Source: Limnephilus marmoratus (taxonomy: Eukaryota; Arthropoda; Insecta; Trichoptera; Limnephilidae). Taken from it: a stretch of DNA of 64,000 bases. Position numbers and translations under genes: made by a program. Location: positions 42,877,019 to 42,941,018 of the forward strand of contig OU862920.1 in NCBI GenBank assembly GCA_917880885.1, read 5' to 3'. This document shows, piece by piece, positions 28,900-40,500 of this stretch; position 1 is the first letter of the stretch; each line of letters starts with the position of its first letter. The notes under the pieces are model-generated. The model did no database searches, had not been told where the DNA came from, and saw only the letters and a program-made list of their open reading frames with translations.

Positions 28900-29775
28900 T
28901 TCATGAATGACACATGCACTCAAAACTAAAATCATTGAAAAATTATCAAAAATATTATTTTCTTAACACGATTTTAAGCGATTTTATTACGTAACTATTT
29001 TACAGACAATATCTGTAATTAAAGAAGTGATTTTCTAAGCTCCGAAGCAAAAGCTACCCATTCAGATATCATGAAAATTAACAGAACCTATTATTTTTGA
29101 AGTTCGCATATATTTTGCGTTTTTGTGTGTGATTATTAAAAATTCAACAAATTTCACACATTAACGATCATAATGCACTTTTTAATTTTAGTGTAAAATG
29201 AAATGTTAACATGTTTGTTTCAAAGCTTTTCTTCCTTTCATCCCGCGCAATTCGTGTCCCTGTGTCTATAGTGTTTCAAGGACACCCCGAGTTGTTTGCA
29301 GAGCGGGAATATGAATCGCGTTGCGGCCTAAAGTACAGGGGAGGGGGTAGGAAATCACGCACGCTGCTTGCGAAGCCAAATCTCTCAATGGGGTTGCTCT
29401 CGGAACGAACACGAATTAAATTTTTTCAATATTTTTTTCCATCTGCGAAAGTTGCGACAATCTAAAATTCAATTATTTATTTATAAAAATCATTTTATTT
29501 TAAAATTGAAATTTTTCAATTTTAATTATATCAATTTTAATTATGACATCGAAAAAATTAAATCATTTTGAAACTTTTAAGAGAGTTTGTAATAATTCTT
29601 CACCGAATTTGAACAAATCTTCAAATTTCACATTTATTATTCAAGTTCTGTAAAAGACCATTAAAGTTATATTTTTATCCAAATATTGTGAAATAACCGG
29701 CCCATAAGGAAATAAAAACAGATCTTCAATAGAACCATTACAGATTTAAATTCTGTGGAACAACCGGTCCTTCCT
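28900..29775. other. No feature recognised
   Basis: Mostly AT-rich. A moderately GC-rich patch at about 29260-29410 shows no motif or repeat match. Confidence 0.45.
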
Positions 29776-29777
29776 AA

Positions 29778-30192
29778 TCCTGGCCCCCTGGATCACAGCC
29801 CCAGTGGTAAGGCTCTTGACTTGCAGTCATAAGATCGAAGATGCCATCGTGTGCAAAAAAAAATTTGGTTAATTTGTGTTATTTCAAAACTAATTCATTT
29901 TAAATAATACATATATATTATATTCGCGGCACGTTCCCGAGTGTAAGATACTCTCATTATCGCCCTGATGAAAGACCACCATTTAGAATTGAAATGTTGC
30001 TTGAAATAACTTTAGCCATGTTTGATGTCCAGATCTGAATCGCCAGGTACTTCTCCACCTTCCTCTCTCCATCTCTGTCCCCTCCCCACTACCTTCAGCC
30101 TCACAATATACCCCAATCGGAGATGTGATAGCCTCACTACTTCAGAAGGGAGCACCTGGGACTTTTGTGAGGTATTCACATAAAAAACTTAT
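29778..30192 (+). repeat. tRNA-derived SINE (family A), complete, plus strand
   Basis: The decayed tRNA-like head (about 29785-29855, with CCCCAGTGGTAAGGCTCTTGA) is followed by the family body in the opposite orientation to the 15683 copy. The element ends at 'GTGAGGTATTCACATAAAAAAC'. Confidence 0.82.
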
Positions 30193-30204
30193 GAACTCCT
30201 TTTT

Positions 30205-30568
30205 GTATTCAACGCCGCAGTATTTTCTTTGACGTTCTACTTTAAAATTTTAACGAATCTTCCATACAAAGGAGGAAATATCTGAGTTTCTCTTCTGTCT
30301 GGAATTTATAATCCAACGCCACTCTTTACAGTTACGAATGCTCTTTACGTCATACTATTATAGTCTGGTTTAAAAATGGTCCACACAATTTTATCATTTT
30401 AAACTTCATCAGAGCGTAATATAATAATTCCTTACTTTGTTTTTAAACCCTGTGCGTTATTTTTATATTCAACACCGCAATCTTTTCTTTTACCATCGAC
30501 TTTGAATGTTTAATGAATCTTCATTAAAAAGCAGGAAAACCGACTTTTTCTTCTGTCTAGAATTTAGA
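30205..30568. repeat. Diverged direct repeat of about 105 bp
   Basis: Segments 30205-30310 and 30465-30568 align along their length (TATTCAACRCCGCARTYTTTTC ... TTCTTCTGTCTRGAATTTA). Nature unknown. Confidence 0.55.
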
Positions 30569-30569
30569 T

Positions 30570-31415
30570 CGATACAACTATTTTCGATACACTTCCAACA
30601 CAATTTCTATCTTGAATGGAGTATCTAATTAACTGCCGAAAAATAATACTTAAGATACCATAGCGTTTAAAAATCAGACCAAATTCTTAGCCTCCCTCAA
30701 AGCAACACCAATTATAAGCCAAACTCCTTCATTTATCGTGCATCACACATTTTCAATAATTTTGACATTTTTAATTCCGTACCACACTCCTTAAAGTTAT
30801 ACAGGCGATCTCTCGATACTTAATAACTATCGATACTGAAGGAATACTACCACCATTCAATGAACTTCATATCTGGGTTATGCATTATAGAATACACACG
30901 ATTTAACAAGACTAACCCCCCACCCCCATCCTACCCGCCCTGTTCACATTTAAACATCATTCTTGTACGTAATTTTTCTTAATTAATCATTTCAAATCAC
31001 TACATTCACTCTATTATAAAATCCAAACCTGTAATTTGGTATGTAACCTATATATTATCATACTTCATTTCATTATTTTGTATACTGTTGGTTTCCCAAA
31101 TAAAATAAAATTAAAATATACAATGCTTGAAACCCTTGCTAAACGGGGTGGCAACCACAAGAATTATTGTAAAAAGTAATTTTCGAAATACGATTTTTTT
31201 ATTATTTGCAATTGTTTATATTACAGGGTACATTTTTGTATTATTGTCATCTAAATATAGGTTCACAATACATTCCACAACGGCACATTAAAATATTGTT
31301 TCGATATTTTCTCAACCACTCACATAACAATCACTATTTTAAAGCGTAAATCAACACACACGTTGTGATTTAAACATTAAAAACGTTCACGTAAACTCGC
31401 AGAAATGTGACACAA
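30570..31415. other. No feature recognised
   Basis: AT-rich, no coding signal noticed. Confidence 0.45.
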
Positions 31416-31419
31416 ATTT

Positions 31420-32060
31420 ACAAATGCAACCAATTATAAAATCGCGGTTAACAAATCCCAGCAGATATAATATGGGCAGTGACCGCTACCTACCAATTGT
31501 TGGGATTGCAACTGTAATGAACGGACCAGAAGCTAGCGCCTGTATAATAAAAAGGGGGCTGCGCACCTGCGTCAAAATTATTGGGCATGGTCAGTTTTGT
31601 AGATAGTGTCCTAACACAAGCATGTGCTAAATGTCTCCCCAAAATTGCGGAGAAGTGGGGTCGTCAAAGCTGTGATATCGTCCCCCCAAGCAACCGTGGA
31701 ATAACTATAAAATAACTTCATTCAAGAAAATAACTTCATTCAAGAAAAAAGTAAAATTAATCTTTAAAAAAAAAACAACAACCATAACATCACCAATCAA
31801 AATGTTATAACTTCAATTCATGTCAAATCAAAATTAACATCACAACATGGTTTATATTTATTGTATACACTGAGCAAAATGTATGTTATAAAAATGAAAT
31901 AATGGTAGTTTATATATTAAATTTATATATAGTTTATATTTACTGTATACTGTAAGTAGAATGTATGTCATAAAAATGAAATAGTGTAAAATAACTCCTA
32001 TGCCAAGCTCAAGAGCTAGTACTCTTCATTGGCGTAGAAATTCATTAAACCATGTGAAAC

Positions 32061-32112
<52 letters not shown>
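31420..32112 (+). mobile_element. 3' end of an unclassified retrotransposon with long poly(A)
   Basis: An uninterrupted A-run of about 45 bases ends at 32112, preceded by AT-rich 3'-UTR-like sequence. It includes a tandem 'ATAACTTCATTCAAGAAA' pair (31710-31750) and a repeated 'GTTTATATTTAYTGTATAC' block. A 60-codon frame at 31424-31606 lies upstream and has no recognisable RT motif. Clade cannot be told. Confidence 0.5.
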
Positions 32113-32116
<4 letters not shown>

Positions 32117-32990
32117 AGATTCCTACTTTAAGAGGTAATAACCAGATATACCGGAAATTGTCATTTTTAAATAAAATTTTAGCCGTTTTGACTCTATTCC
32201 ACAAAAAAATATAAATTGATTTCGAAAGATTGTTCTTTTATCTGGTAAAGTTAGGTTTTAAATTTTGAGAAAATTTGCTTGTTTTTAGCATAATAAGGTT
32301 TTACCCTAGATCGTTGGCAGATTTGTTAAATTTTCAAACTAAATTTTGTATTATACAACACACATTTCAAGTCATATAATCATGCAGTAAAATAAATCAA
32401 TTAATTTTCTGGGAAAGATAGGTTTCAGAATTTTAATTTTAGTTTAAATAAAATATTTTAAAAACAGATCCGCGCACATGTTTAATAAACAAAATACTTC
32501 AGTTTGTCTATTTCTTTACGGTCTTACGAACTAACATATTTAAGTTTTTTTTTAATTCTTGTTTTGCTTAGACATTATTAAAAAATTATAAATACTTATG
32601 ACCAAAAAATAATTACAAAAATTACATAATTTTAATAGTTTTATCATCACGCTTTTCAGCATTCTTGGATGTAGGTAAGATTTCGATTAACTAAATTTGA
32701 GTTCAGATATAATTTAAAAAAGCTGGTACGGATAATAATTTATCTTTCTCATTGGAACTGCCCTGTACAATCGTAAGAACATCTTTCGACGAAATTTGGA
32801 TTTGGAAAAATATTTTTATTAAATGCCTTTATAATATAAAGTATTCTGGAAAGAGTCCCCATTTTAAGAAAGCTTTTTGTCAAGATTAAGAAGGGAACGA
32901 GTATTTCTAAATACACTGGTAAGCGCTGTCGTTATGAAATTTGTATAAAAAGTTTGCAAAATGTTTGAAAAATGAGTATTTAATGTATTT
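32113..32990. other. No feature recognised
   Basis: Very AT-rich; may include the body of the Helitron that ends at 33183. Confidence 0.4.
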
Positions 32991-32999
32991 CAGCGGCAG

Positions 33000-33183
33000 A
33001 AGCGGGGAAGATTCGCTGGGGGGGTCGAGGGAGGGGAAAGGCGGAAAAGGGTAGGAAGATGGAGGTGGAACGCGGAAGGGAAAGAGGAGGCGGAAGGCGG
33101 ACGGGGATGAATTAAAAAGGACACGCAGGGAGAAACAATATCTTTATTTAAGTGGCGTTGCGAAGCATGCCCGGTTCAGCTAA
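33000..33183 (+). mobile_element. Helitron 3' region
   Basis: A purine-rich G tract (33005-33110) is followed by 'CAGGGAGAAACAATATCTTT' and a terminus GCATGCCCGGTTCAGCTAA, then T. This parallels the order of blocks in the complete Helitron at 63610-63871 and ends in CTAA instead of CTAG. The 5' boundary was not found. Confidence 0.6.
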
Positions 33184-33648
33184 TATTCTATAAAACTGTT
33201 TATTACTCACAGCTGATAAAAGCAACTTAAAATACATTTTATTGATAAAGATATAAATTAAGAGATTAAATGAGAATTAGATTACATATATGTTCCGTAA
33301 CGAGTATAGGAATATCAGTTCTTTGGACGTACCATATATAATTACATTGTTCCAATCATTTGGTCTGAAATCATCGCTGTCACTTCTATTTTTGTAACAC
33401 GTGTAAAGTTTATGGGAGAGAATGAGTTATGTCCTTACACGATTTAGGACTGAATAATCCATATTAAGTATTTTTTTTCTTTTTTCTTTTTAATTTAACT
33501 AAATAACTGAATGACGGTGCTATCATAAAAATCTTTATGTACACTTTTACTACACCCATAGCCATATTGGAGAAAAACCATTCTAGGAATAAGAACTTTA
33601 TCACCCCCTTAATTTGGAAATGTTGTGTGGCTGAAAGAAAAATAAAAA

Positions 33649-33874
33649 CAGAGTTTGCAATTCACACACGGTAGAAGTGGAACCTTCAAAAAACTAAAAT
33701 AGACAAAATCGGGGATGCTACGAAGCACCGCACAAAGAGGAGACCGATTATACTATCTCATTTTCTCGTAGGTTAATTCCTATAGATGTATGTGTTTATC
33801 TCTTTTTAGTGTCGCTATTTTTCGTTTCATCGGGTTTCAATTCACAAAGGTGCTAAAGAAGTTTTTAGTTCAAA
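33649..33874 (+). repeat. Family B (Helentron-like) repeat, near complete
   Basis: A good reference copy. Left end CAGAGTTTGCAATTCACAC then GGTAGAAGTGGAACC, middle 'GCTACGAAGCACCGCACAAAG', then 'TTTAGTGTCGCTATTTTTCG', right end 'GTGCTAAAGAAGTTTTTAG'. The inverted GAAGTGRAAC / GTTTTCACTTC motifs near the two ends are the subterminal inverted repeats. Confidence 0.8.
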
Positions 33875-33879
33875 AAAAG

Positions 33880-34890
33880 GAAAGATATGGGCGGAAAATG
33901 AATAAGAAGCATCTTAATTAAGGTATAGTTACGAACCAAAGGTAAAATCATTTTTAGAAATGTATCGACGCTTAGACAGAAGATTTCTCAAAAGAGAGAA
34001 ATTAAGTATCTTCCATTCGTGTTTGTGATGATTTGATATAATGATTCAAGTTTATGCATTTGATTTCCCTCACGGTCTCCTGTGTAGAGTTACAAACTTC
34101 GTCTTAGCAAGGGGTCTCAAATATGGCAGATTTTAGGTATATTGCACAAATTGCACATAAGCATATAGGAACTAAAACCGTCCTACTATAATTAATTCTA
34201 GTTTTTTTTTCATCCTTCATACATACAGTTTATCTTGCTTTGAACACTAGTGCTCACACGCAAGCGGTTTACGTGAGATCCGTTTTCTAAGGTCGTAGTA
34301 GCGATTTTTCTGCCGCAGGTGTTCGGTCGTTATAAATTCTTAAGGCATCGGAAGTTTAGTCACGCGATTTAAAAATTTCAGTTTTCACGAAACGTCCTAT
34401 GCTAGATACCAATATCCCACAAATAAAGCAAAATCAGTAACACAAATTAATTACCCCCAATAGTTTAATTCAAACAACCCTCTCACATAATGAATAAATC
34501 CAAACCGACTTTTACCACATTTCTGTGGTTTATAACAGAGAAAATAAAATGCTATAAATTTTGCTCTTCGCGCAATGAATTTATATTAACTGCGACGAAT
34601 TTCTTACGAGGTATTTTCTACAGAAAAGTCCTTTGATTCTCGAAGGCAATGTTTATTTTCTCATAATTTATTTCGAAGCAAAATAAAGAAGAAAAAGTGG
34701 GAATAAGTTATATAATGTCAAGATAAAATAAAAGTTAAAAAGGAAAGAATCTTGTACTCGATTTTACGTAGATACTTAATAATCGATTTATATCTTCATT
34801 CCCTTTATTCTTTCGTAGACAAAAAGACAAATTTTAATACAGTATGAAAATAAGTAGGTATTTAAAGCGAAAGTGATCACTGATCACATA
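33880..34890. other. No feature recognised
   Basis: AT-rich, without coding or repeat signal that I can name. Confidence 0.45.
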
Positions 34891-34896
34891 ATATAT

Positions 34897-35248
34897 TGAC
34901 TTTTGAAGTGAAACTTGTTTAGTGACTTGAAATTCGGGTGAAACGGAAATGCGTCACAACTTAGTTCTACACAAATACTCGGTTCTAACATCATGCTATA
35001 AATTCGCCCCACGTAGTTATAGCGTAGTTGGCAAGGTGCCTGACAAGTCTCAGCGGCCAGAGAGACTGACATCAAGCGAACGTTAGTTCGTTTTCGTTCG
35101 AAACCCACGAAATCCAAAAAAAAAAACAATTTTATTTCGTGAAATTAATATCCAATCTTACACCACTTAAAAAAACAAGCAAAAGAAAATAAGGCGACAT
35201 CTAGCAAATTTCTAGTTTCACTTCTACCGCGTGTGAATTACACACTCT
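34897..35248 (-). repeat. Family B repeat, subtype with tRNA-like internal promoter boxes
   Basis: The ends are those of family B (start TTTTGAAGTGAAACTTGTTT; end CTTCTACCGCGTGTGAATTACACACTCTG-type). The middle differs: TATAGCGTAGTTGGCAAGG resembles an A box, and CGTTCGAAACCC, about 70 bp on, is a B box, followed by an A-run. The same insert is at 54370-54480 and 58505-58595. It abuts the next family B copy head to tail. Confidence 0.75.
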
Positions 35249-35252
35249 GATT

Positions 35253-35909
35253 TTTTGAAATGAAAACTTCTTTAGCGCCGTTGGGATTTGAAATTCGATG
35301 AATCGAAAAATTGGGCCACTAAAAGAGAAAAACACACACATCTTAAAGATTTAGCCCGCGATAGAATGAGATAGTATAATCGGTCTCCTCTTTGTGCGGT
35401 GCTTCGTAGCCTATCGGTCTTTTCTTTGTGCGGTACTTCGTAGCCTCCTCACTCTTGTCTACTTTTACTTTTACGATAAGTTTTCTCTTCTTCTTCTTCT
35501 TGTGCCCTGTCCGTTCAACGGACGTTCGCTATCATGTTGGCTATGCGGACTTTGTTTACTGCGGCCCGGAACAGCTCCACGGTAGACTGGCCAAACCACT
35601 GTCCAGGTTTTTCAGCCATGAAGTTCTCCTTCTTCCAGGGCCCCGTCTTCCGGCAATCTTTCCCTGCATTATGAGATGCAAGATCTCATACTTGTCTAGA
35701 TGTCTCATCACATGTCCAAGATATTGAAATTTTCGGATTTTTATAGTTCAAATTATTTCCTTTTCTTTATTCATCCGAACCATAACATCTTCGTTTGTAA
35801 CCCTGTCCATCCAGCTTATTTTAAGTATTCTTCTGTAGATCCACATCTCGAATGCCTCAAGTCGCCTAATTAGTTCTCTTCTGCCGCGTGTGAATTGCAC
35901 ACTCTGTTT
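35253..35909 (-). repeat. Family B repeat carrying an RTE fragment
   Basis: Right end and middle of the family occupy 35253-35480, including a local duplication of the 'TTTGTGCGGTGCTTCGTAGCC' block. The RTE remnant (35490-35880) follows, and then the family's other end (TTCTGCCGCGTGTGAATTGC) to 35909. It is the second member of a tandem trio. Confidence 0.75.
35490..35880 (-). pseudogene. RTE-type LINE RT C-terminal remnant
   Basis: On the minus strand the fragment reads LIRRLEAFEMWIYRRILKIS, then SWMDRVTNEDVM, and after frame changes MRHL, GPWKKENFM and WFGQSTVELFRAAVNKVRIA. These are the characteristic RTE C-terminal motifs, continuing into the moth-type tail block 'ELFRAAVxKVRIA'. No catalytic residues remain. 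Its position inside a family B repeat suggests capture or insertion. Confidence 0.78.
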
Positions 35910-36075
35910 TTTAAGTGACACTCCTTTAGCACCGTTGTGATTTGAAACGCGATGAAACGGAAACTACACTAAAAAGAGACAAACATACTATTTAGCCTGC
36001 GAGAGAATGATATAGAATGAAACCTTACCGCATTGGTCGCTTTGATTATGAGCTTACTTTTCAAGGCTCCTATTA
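35910..36075 (-). repeat. Family B repeat, third of tandem trio, chimeric with B'
   Basis: Starts TTTTTTAAGTGACACTCCTTTAGC right after the previous copy's terminal CACTCTG. The second half switches to the B' subtype (TTGGTCGCTTTGATTATGAG, GGCTCCTATTAGTTGAGA). Confidence 0.65.
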
Positions 36076-36442
36076 GTTGAGATTGTGTGGCTGATGGATT
36101 CACCTTTTTTATCTACTTTACTTTTTATTGTGTCGTTTATTAACGTCGCTCAAGAGCTGCTGTGAAATATGACATTCTTATTTATGGTTAAGATTTTTTG
36201 ACAATAATTACCACAGAAACGGTATAAATAACAAAGTGCATACGTGGAAAATCCTTCATAAATTTAATAAATTAGTAGGCGACAATATAAATGCTTTTAG
36301 CAAAAATGATTAAAACATATTGATTTCAACCGATGAGAAACAGAAGTTAATAAATTATTAGGATGTTGCCTTTGAATTGAGTTGACATTGAGTGATATCG
36401 AGTTCTAAGACAAGTGATAAGTAATGTCTATTATAATATATC

Positions 36443-37531
36443 TGTACGGGACAGGCACTGTAGTCGCCCGCCGCGCAGACGATGAAGTGGGAAGTTGCCG
36501 GCTGGCCGTTTCGACGCCTAGGGAGAAAGGGAAAAAAATGGTAGGGAGATGGAAAAGTGGGGAAAAAGTGAGGGAAAAATGGGGAGAAATTGCAGGGAAA
36601 AATGGATCGATGGCGAGGGGAAGAAGGGAGGTAGAGCGGGGTAGAGGGGTAACCTGCGCCTTGATAAAGGCGTTTCGAAAGTGTATGCAGGAGTCTTCTG
36701 GGTGGGCGGTTCGGCCAGGGCCAAGAAGAAGTCCAAGTTGCAGTAGTAGATCGGAGCAGGCAGGAGAGAAGGCGAGAGATGCTGATGTGGTGATGAGATC
36801 TGGAGCTCTGCCGATCTGGCGAAATGTCGGCCGTATTTAAAGGGCTCTCAGCCGGGAGTCTGCCCATAGAAGGCCCTTTTTTCATCTCAATTCTCAGAAC
36901 TGAGATGAGTTCTTAGAAATCTCATTGTCTAGAGTTGAAAACGCCACTGCGTTCGTTCCGCTGTTGCGTAACGAAGCAAAAAACGCCACACCGTTCAATC
37001 TCGCCCTACACTCTGCGCTTCTCCGATATTTGTTTATTTATGAGTTTGCACAATTTTGAGACATATTTAGAAGAATTTGAGACATATTTAGACAATTTGT
37101 GCAAATTGAAATGAAACAAGGTTGCACAAATTGGACACATAGAAGTAGGCTCTGCATAAAATTGAATTTGCGCAAATGTTGTAGGTATGTACAACAGCCC
37201 AAGAAGGCTTTGCACAAATCACAATTTTATGCAAAGTAGTTAGATAAGTAATGTGTAGGTTTATACACATGAGATAAGATCAAAGATATAGTTTTATGTT
37301 AATGACAGAGCTTTGCGTAAATTGGATCTGCGCGAAGGTTTGTATAGAAACGGATTCGCACAGATCGAATTCACTCAAAGGGAAAAGGTTAAAAATAAAT
37401 GGAGATGAAGGTGGGGTCAAGCGTTGTTCTTTTGTCTTTAAACCGACTGCTATGACCCCTAATTAATTTTATTATTGTAAACATGAAAATATTATAAACT
37501 TAAACATAATCTTAAATCTACGTCCGGTACA
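36443..37531 (-). repeat. 3' LTR of the BEL/Pao element
   Basis: Exact-offset (8,043 bp) copy of 44486-45574. A TATA-like TTTAAATA on the minus strand lies at 36841-36834. The roughly 175-codon minus-strand frame across it is LTR sequence. Confidence 0.96.
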
Positions 37532-37541
37532 TCCTCCCCCC
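37532..37541 (-). other. Polypurine tract (plus-strand primer)
   Basis: GGGGGGAGGA on the minus strand abuts the 3' LTR, the expected place for second-strand priming. It lies about 20 bp after the pol stop codon. Confidence 0.85.
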
Positions 37542-37560
37542 GGTGCAGTCACGGCTGCGC

Positions 37561-40500
37561 CTAGCTGTTAGGACGTACAGGTCGGCGGCATCCTCGACGT
37601 CCGGTTCCCCTGGGCTGTCGGGTCCTTGGTCCGGGTTTGGTCGAGGTTGGTGCTGGTGCTGATCCGGGGGTGATGACGGCCAGTTTCACAGCAGGACGGG
37701 TGTAAGTTCCCGTGGCTGTCTGGACCCGGGCGGTCCTCACTTGGCCATCAGCAGCAGGGATGGCCTCGATGATTCGCCCGCGCGGCCAGCTGTTGCGTGG
37801 TAGCGCGGGGTCCATGATGACCACCAGGTCACCGGCCTTGAGGGGGTCAATCAGGTGGTGCCACTTCTGTCGGGCGGCCAAGGTGGGGAGGTATTCGCGG
37901 AGCCACCGCCTCCAGAACATATCCGCCAGTTGTTGGCTGATTCGCCACTGTCGGCGGAGACATACCTCCTCCTCCTTGTTGTCATAGAGAGACAGATGTG
38001 GGCGGCTTCCTGCAGATCCTATGAGGAAGTGGTTGGGGGTCAAGGGCTCTTCGTCTCGTGGGTCAACAGAGATGTGAGTCAGAGGCCGACTGTTGACCAC
38101 GAACTCAGCCTCTGCCAGTGCCGTGCGCAGGGTTTCCTCCTTCGGCGCCCTTTCCCTTAAGGTGGCGCTCAGGGCTTTTTTGACTGAGCGGATCAACCTT
38201 TCCCAGGCTCCCCCCATGTGGGGACTGAGGGGGGTGTTGAAGTGCCACTCTACGCCCTTGGTGGCAATGGTGTCGGACATCCTGGCATCCTGCTGCAGGG
38301 ATTCCACCGCATCTCTTATTTCCTTGTCGGCACCATGGAAGTTCGTCCCGTTGTCCGAGTATAGCACCGCGGGTTGACCTCTTCGGGCGGTCATCCGTTG
38401 AACAGCCATGATGGCTGAGTCGGCAGATAGTGAGGTCGCCAGCTCTAGGTGGATGGCGCGGGTGGAGAGGCAGGTGAATAGTGCTCCATAGCGCTTCTCT
38501 CGGTGTCTGCCGACTGTGACCTCCATCGGCCCGAAGAAGTCTAGCCCACAGTGTGTGAAGGGGCGGTTGTGGTGTGCCAGGCGGGACGACGGCAGTAGCC
38601 CCATCAGTGGTGGAGAGGGTTTGCTTCGTCGTAGGCGGCAGGTAGGGCAGTGATGGCTAATCTTCCTGCTGACGGTGCGGAGTCGCAAGATGAAGAAGCT
38701 GCACCGGATCTCGGCTACTGTTTTCTCCGTGCTTGGATGGTCCGCCTTCTCGTGGTAGTGGCGGATCAGCAGCCGGGCATATGGGTCGGTGCCATCCAGG
38801 ATCACGGGGGTCTTCGCCACGCTTGTTGTTCCGGTGAGCTTCCTCAACCGCGAGCCCATCCGCAAGACGTCATCAGGGCCAAGGAAGGGGGCCAGACTGA
38901 TGAGGCGACTGGCGGCAGGTAGCGCCTGGCCGAGCCTAATAGTGTGCAGGTCGGTGGAGAAGGCGTCTTCTTGGGACCTCCTCACCCATCTGCGCTCGGC
39001 CTCCCTCAGCTCATCTGCGCGTAGCGTGAACTCAGCGGGTCGGTTCGGGCCCATCCGACAGCGCCTGACAAATCGCAGCATCCACGCTGTAGCGCGAATC
39101 AGCCGGTGCCAGGAAGAGAACCTCTCGACCAGAGGTAGCGCCTCTCCAGCTGTGGCGATGTGGCCGACGAAGTGCTGAGGTCTGGTCTCGAGGGTCTGGT
39201 CATCTGGTTTGACGAGGGTCCGCTCCTTAGGCCAGTCGCTCTCCGGTGTGGTGAGGAAAGTGGGGCCGCGAAACCATCTCCCCTGGAGAGACAGGTCGGG
39301 CAATTCCAAGTCCCGGGTGCCGATGTCGGCCGGGTTTTGCTTGGTAGGGACCCACCTCCAATTGGCAATGGAGGTGAGTTCGTCTATCTCGCCCAGCCTG
39401 TTGGACACGAACGCAGAGTAGGTGCGCGGGTCCGTGCGCAACCAGCACAGCACTGTGGTTGAGTCTGTCCAGAAGATGGTTGCAGCTATCCTTGCTTGGC
39501 TCTCCAACCGGATGGTTTTGGCCAATCTAGCCGCCATGAGTGCGGATTGCAGCTCAAGGCGGGGTATGGAAAGCGGCTTCAGAGGCGCCACCTTGCATTT
39601 ACTTGCAATGAAGGTGGCTTGTAGAGCACCCTGCACCTCCTCCACGAAGTAGGCGATGGCACAGCAGGCTTGCTCCGAGGCGTCACAGAAGAGATGCATG
39701 GTCACGCTGCTTGTCTTCCTTTGGAGTGACTGTCGTGGGATGGAGATGCTGCTTTCCTGGAGCAGGCTCATCCAGTCCCTCCAACGTTCGGCGTGTTCCG
39801 GAGTGATGAGGTCATCCCATCCAACGGTCGAACGCCACACGGCTTGCAGCAGGATCTTCGATCGTATAGTGAGGCAGGCGACGAAGCCCACCGGGTCGAA
39901 GATCTTCATAACAATGGAGAGTAGCTGCCGCTTTGTAGGCCGCGTGGCTTCTTCGGGGCTGACCGTTTCAAGGAAGGAGTATAAGAAACGGTCGGTGGAT
40001 GGGTCCCACACCAGCCCAAGGACCCTCTCAGTCTCGCTGCACCCGCTGTTAATGGCTACCGTGGAGGTAGCGCGGTCACCAGGGGGTACTCCAGCTAGCA
40101 CGTCCTGGCTGTTTGAGGCCCAGTTGGTAAGGTGGAACCCTCCCTTTGCAAGGAGGGACCTCACGTCGCGGACTAGGGCAGCAGCATCGTCAGGGCTATC
40201 CACCGCGTCCAGGTAATCATCCATGTAGAACCGTGAACGAATGGCTGCTGCGGCGGCCGGGTACTGGTCTTCGTACTGCCCGGCCACCCTGTCCCGCACG
40301 TACTGGGCACTGCTGGGCGAGCAGGTCGCTCCAAACATCATGGACGCCAGCTGGTAGGTATCTGGCTCCCTCTTGGTTGGCGACCTCCACAGGTAGAGTT
40401 GGGAGGGCTGGTCCTCCTTCCTGATCTGGATCCGCAGGAACATCTCTTGGATATCTGCAGCAATAGCTACGCTGCCCTCCCGGAAACGGAGGATGTTTCC

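Noticed and set aside
36358..36885. 175-codon minus-strand frame, also at 44413-44928
   Set aside because: It lies in the LTRs and is duplicated with them; no recognisable protein.
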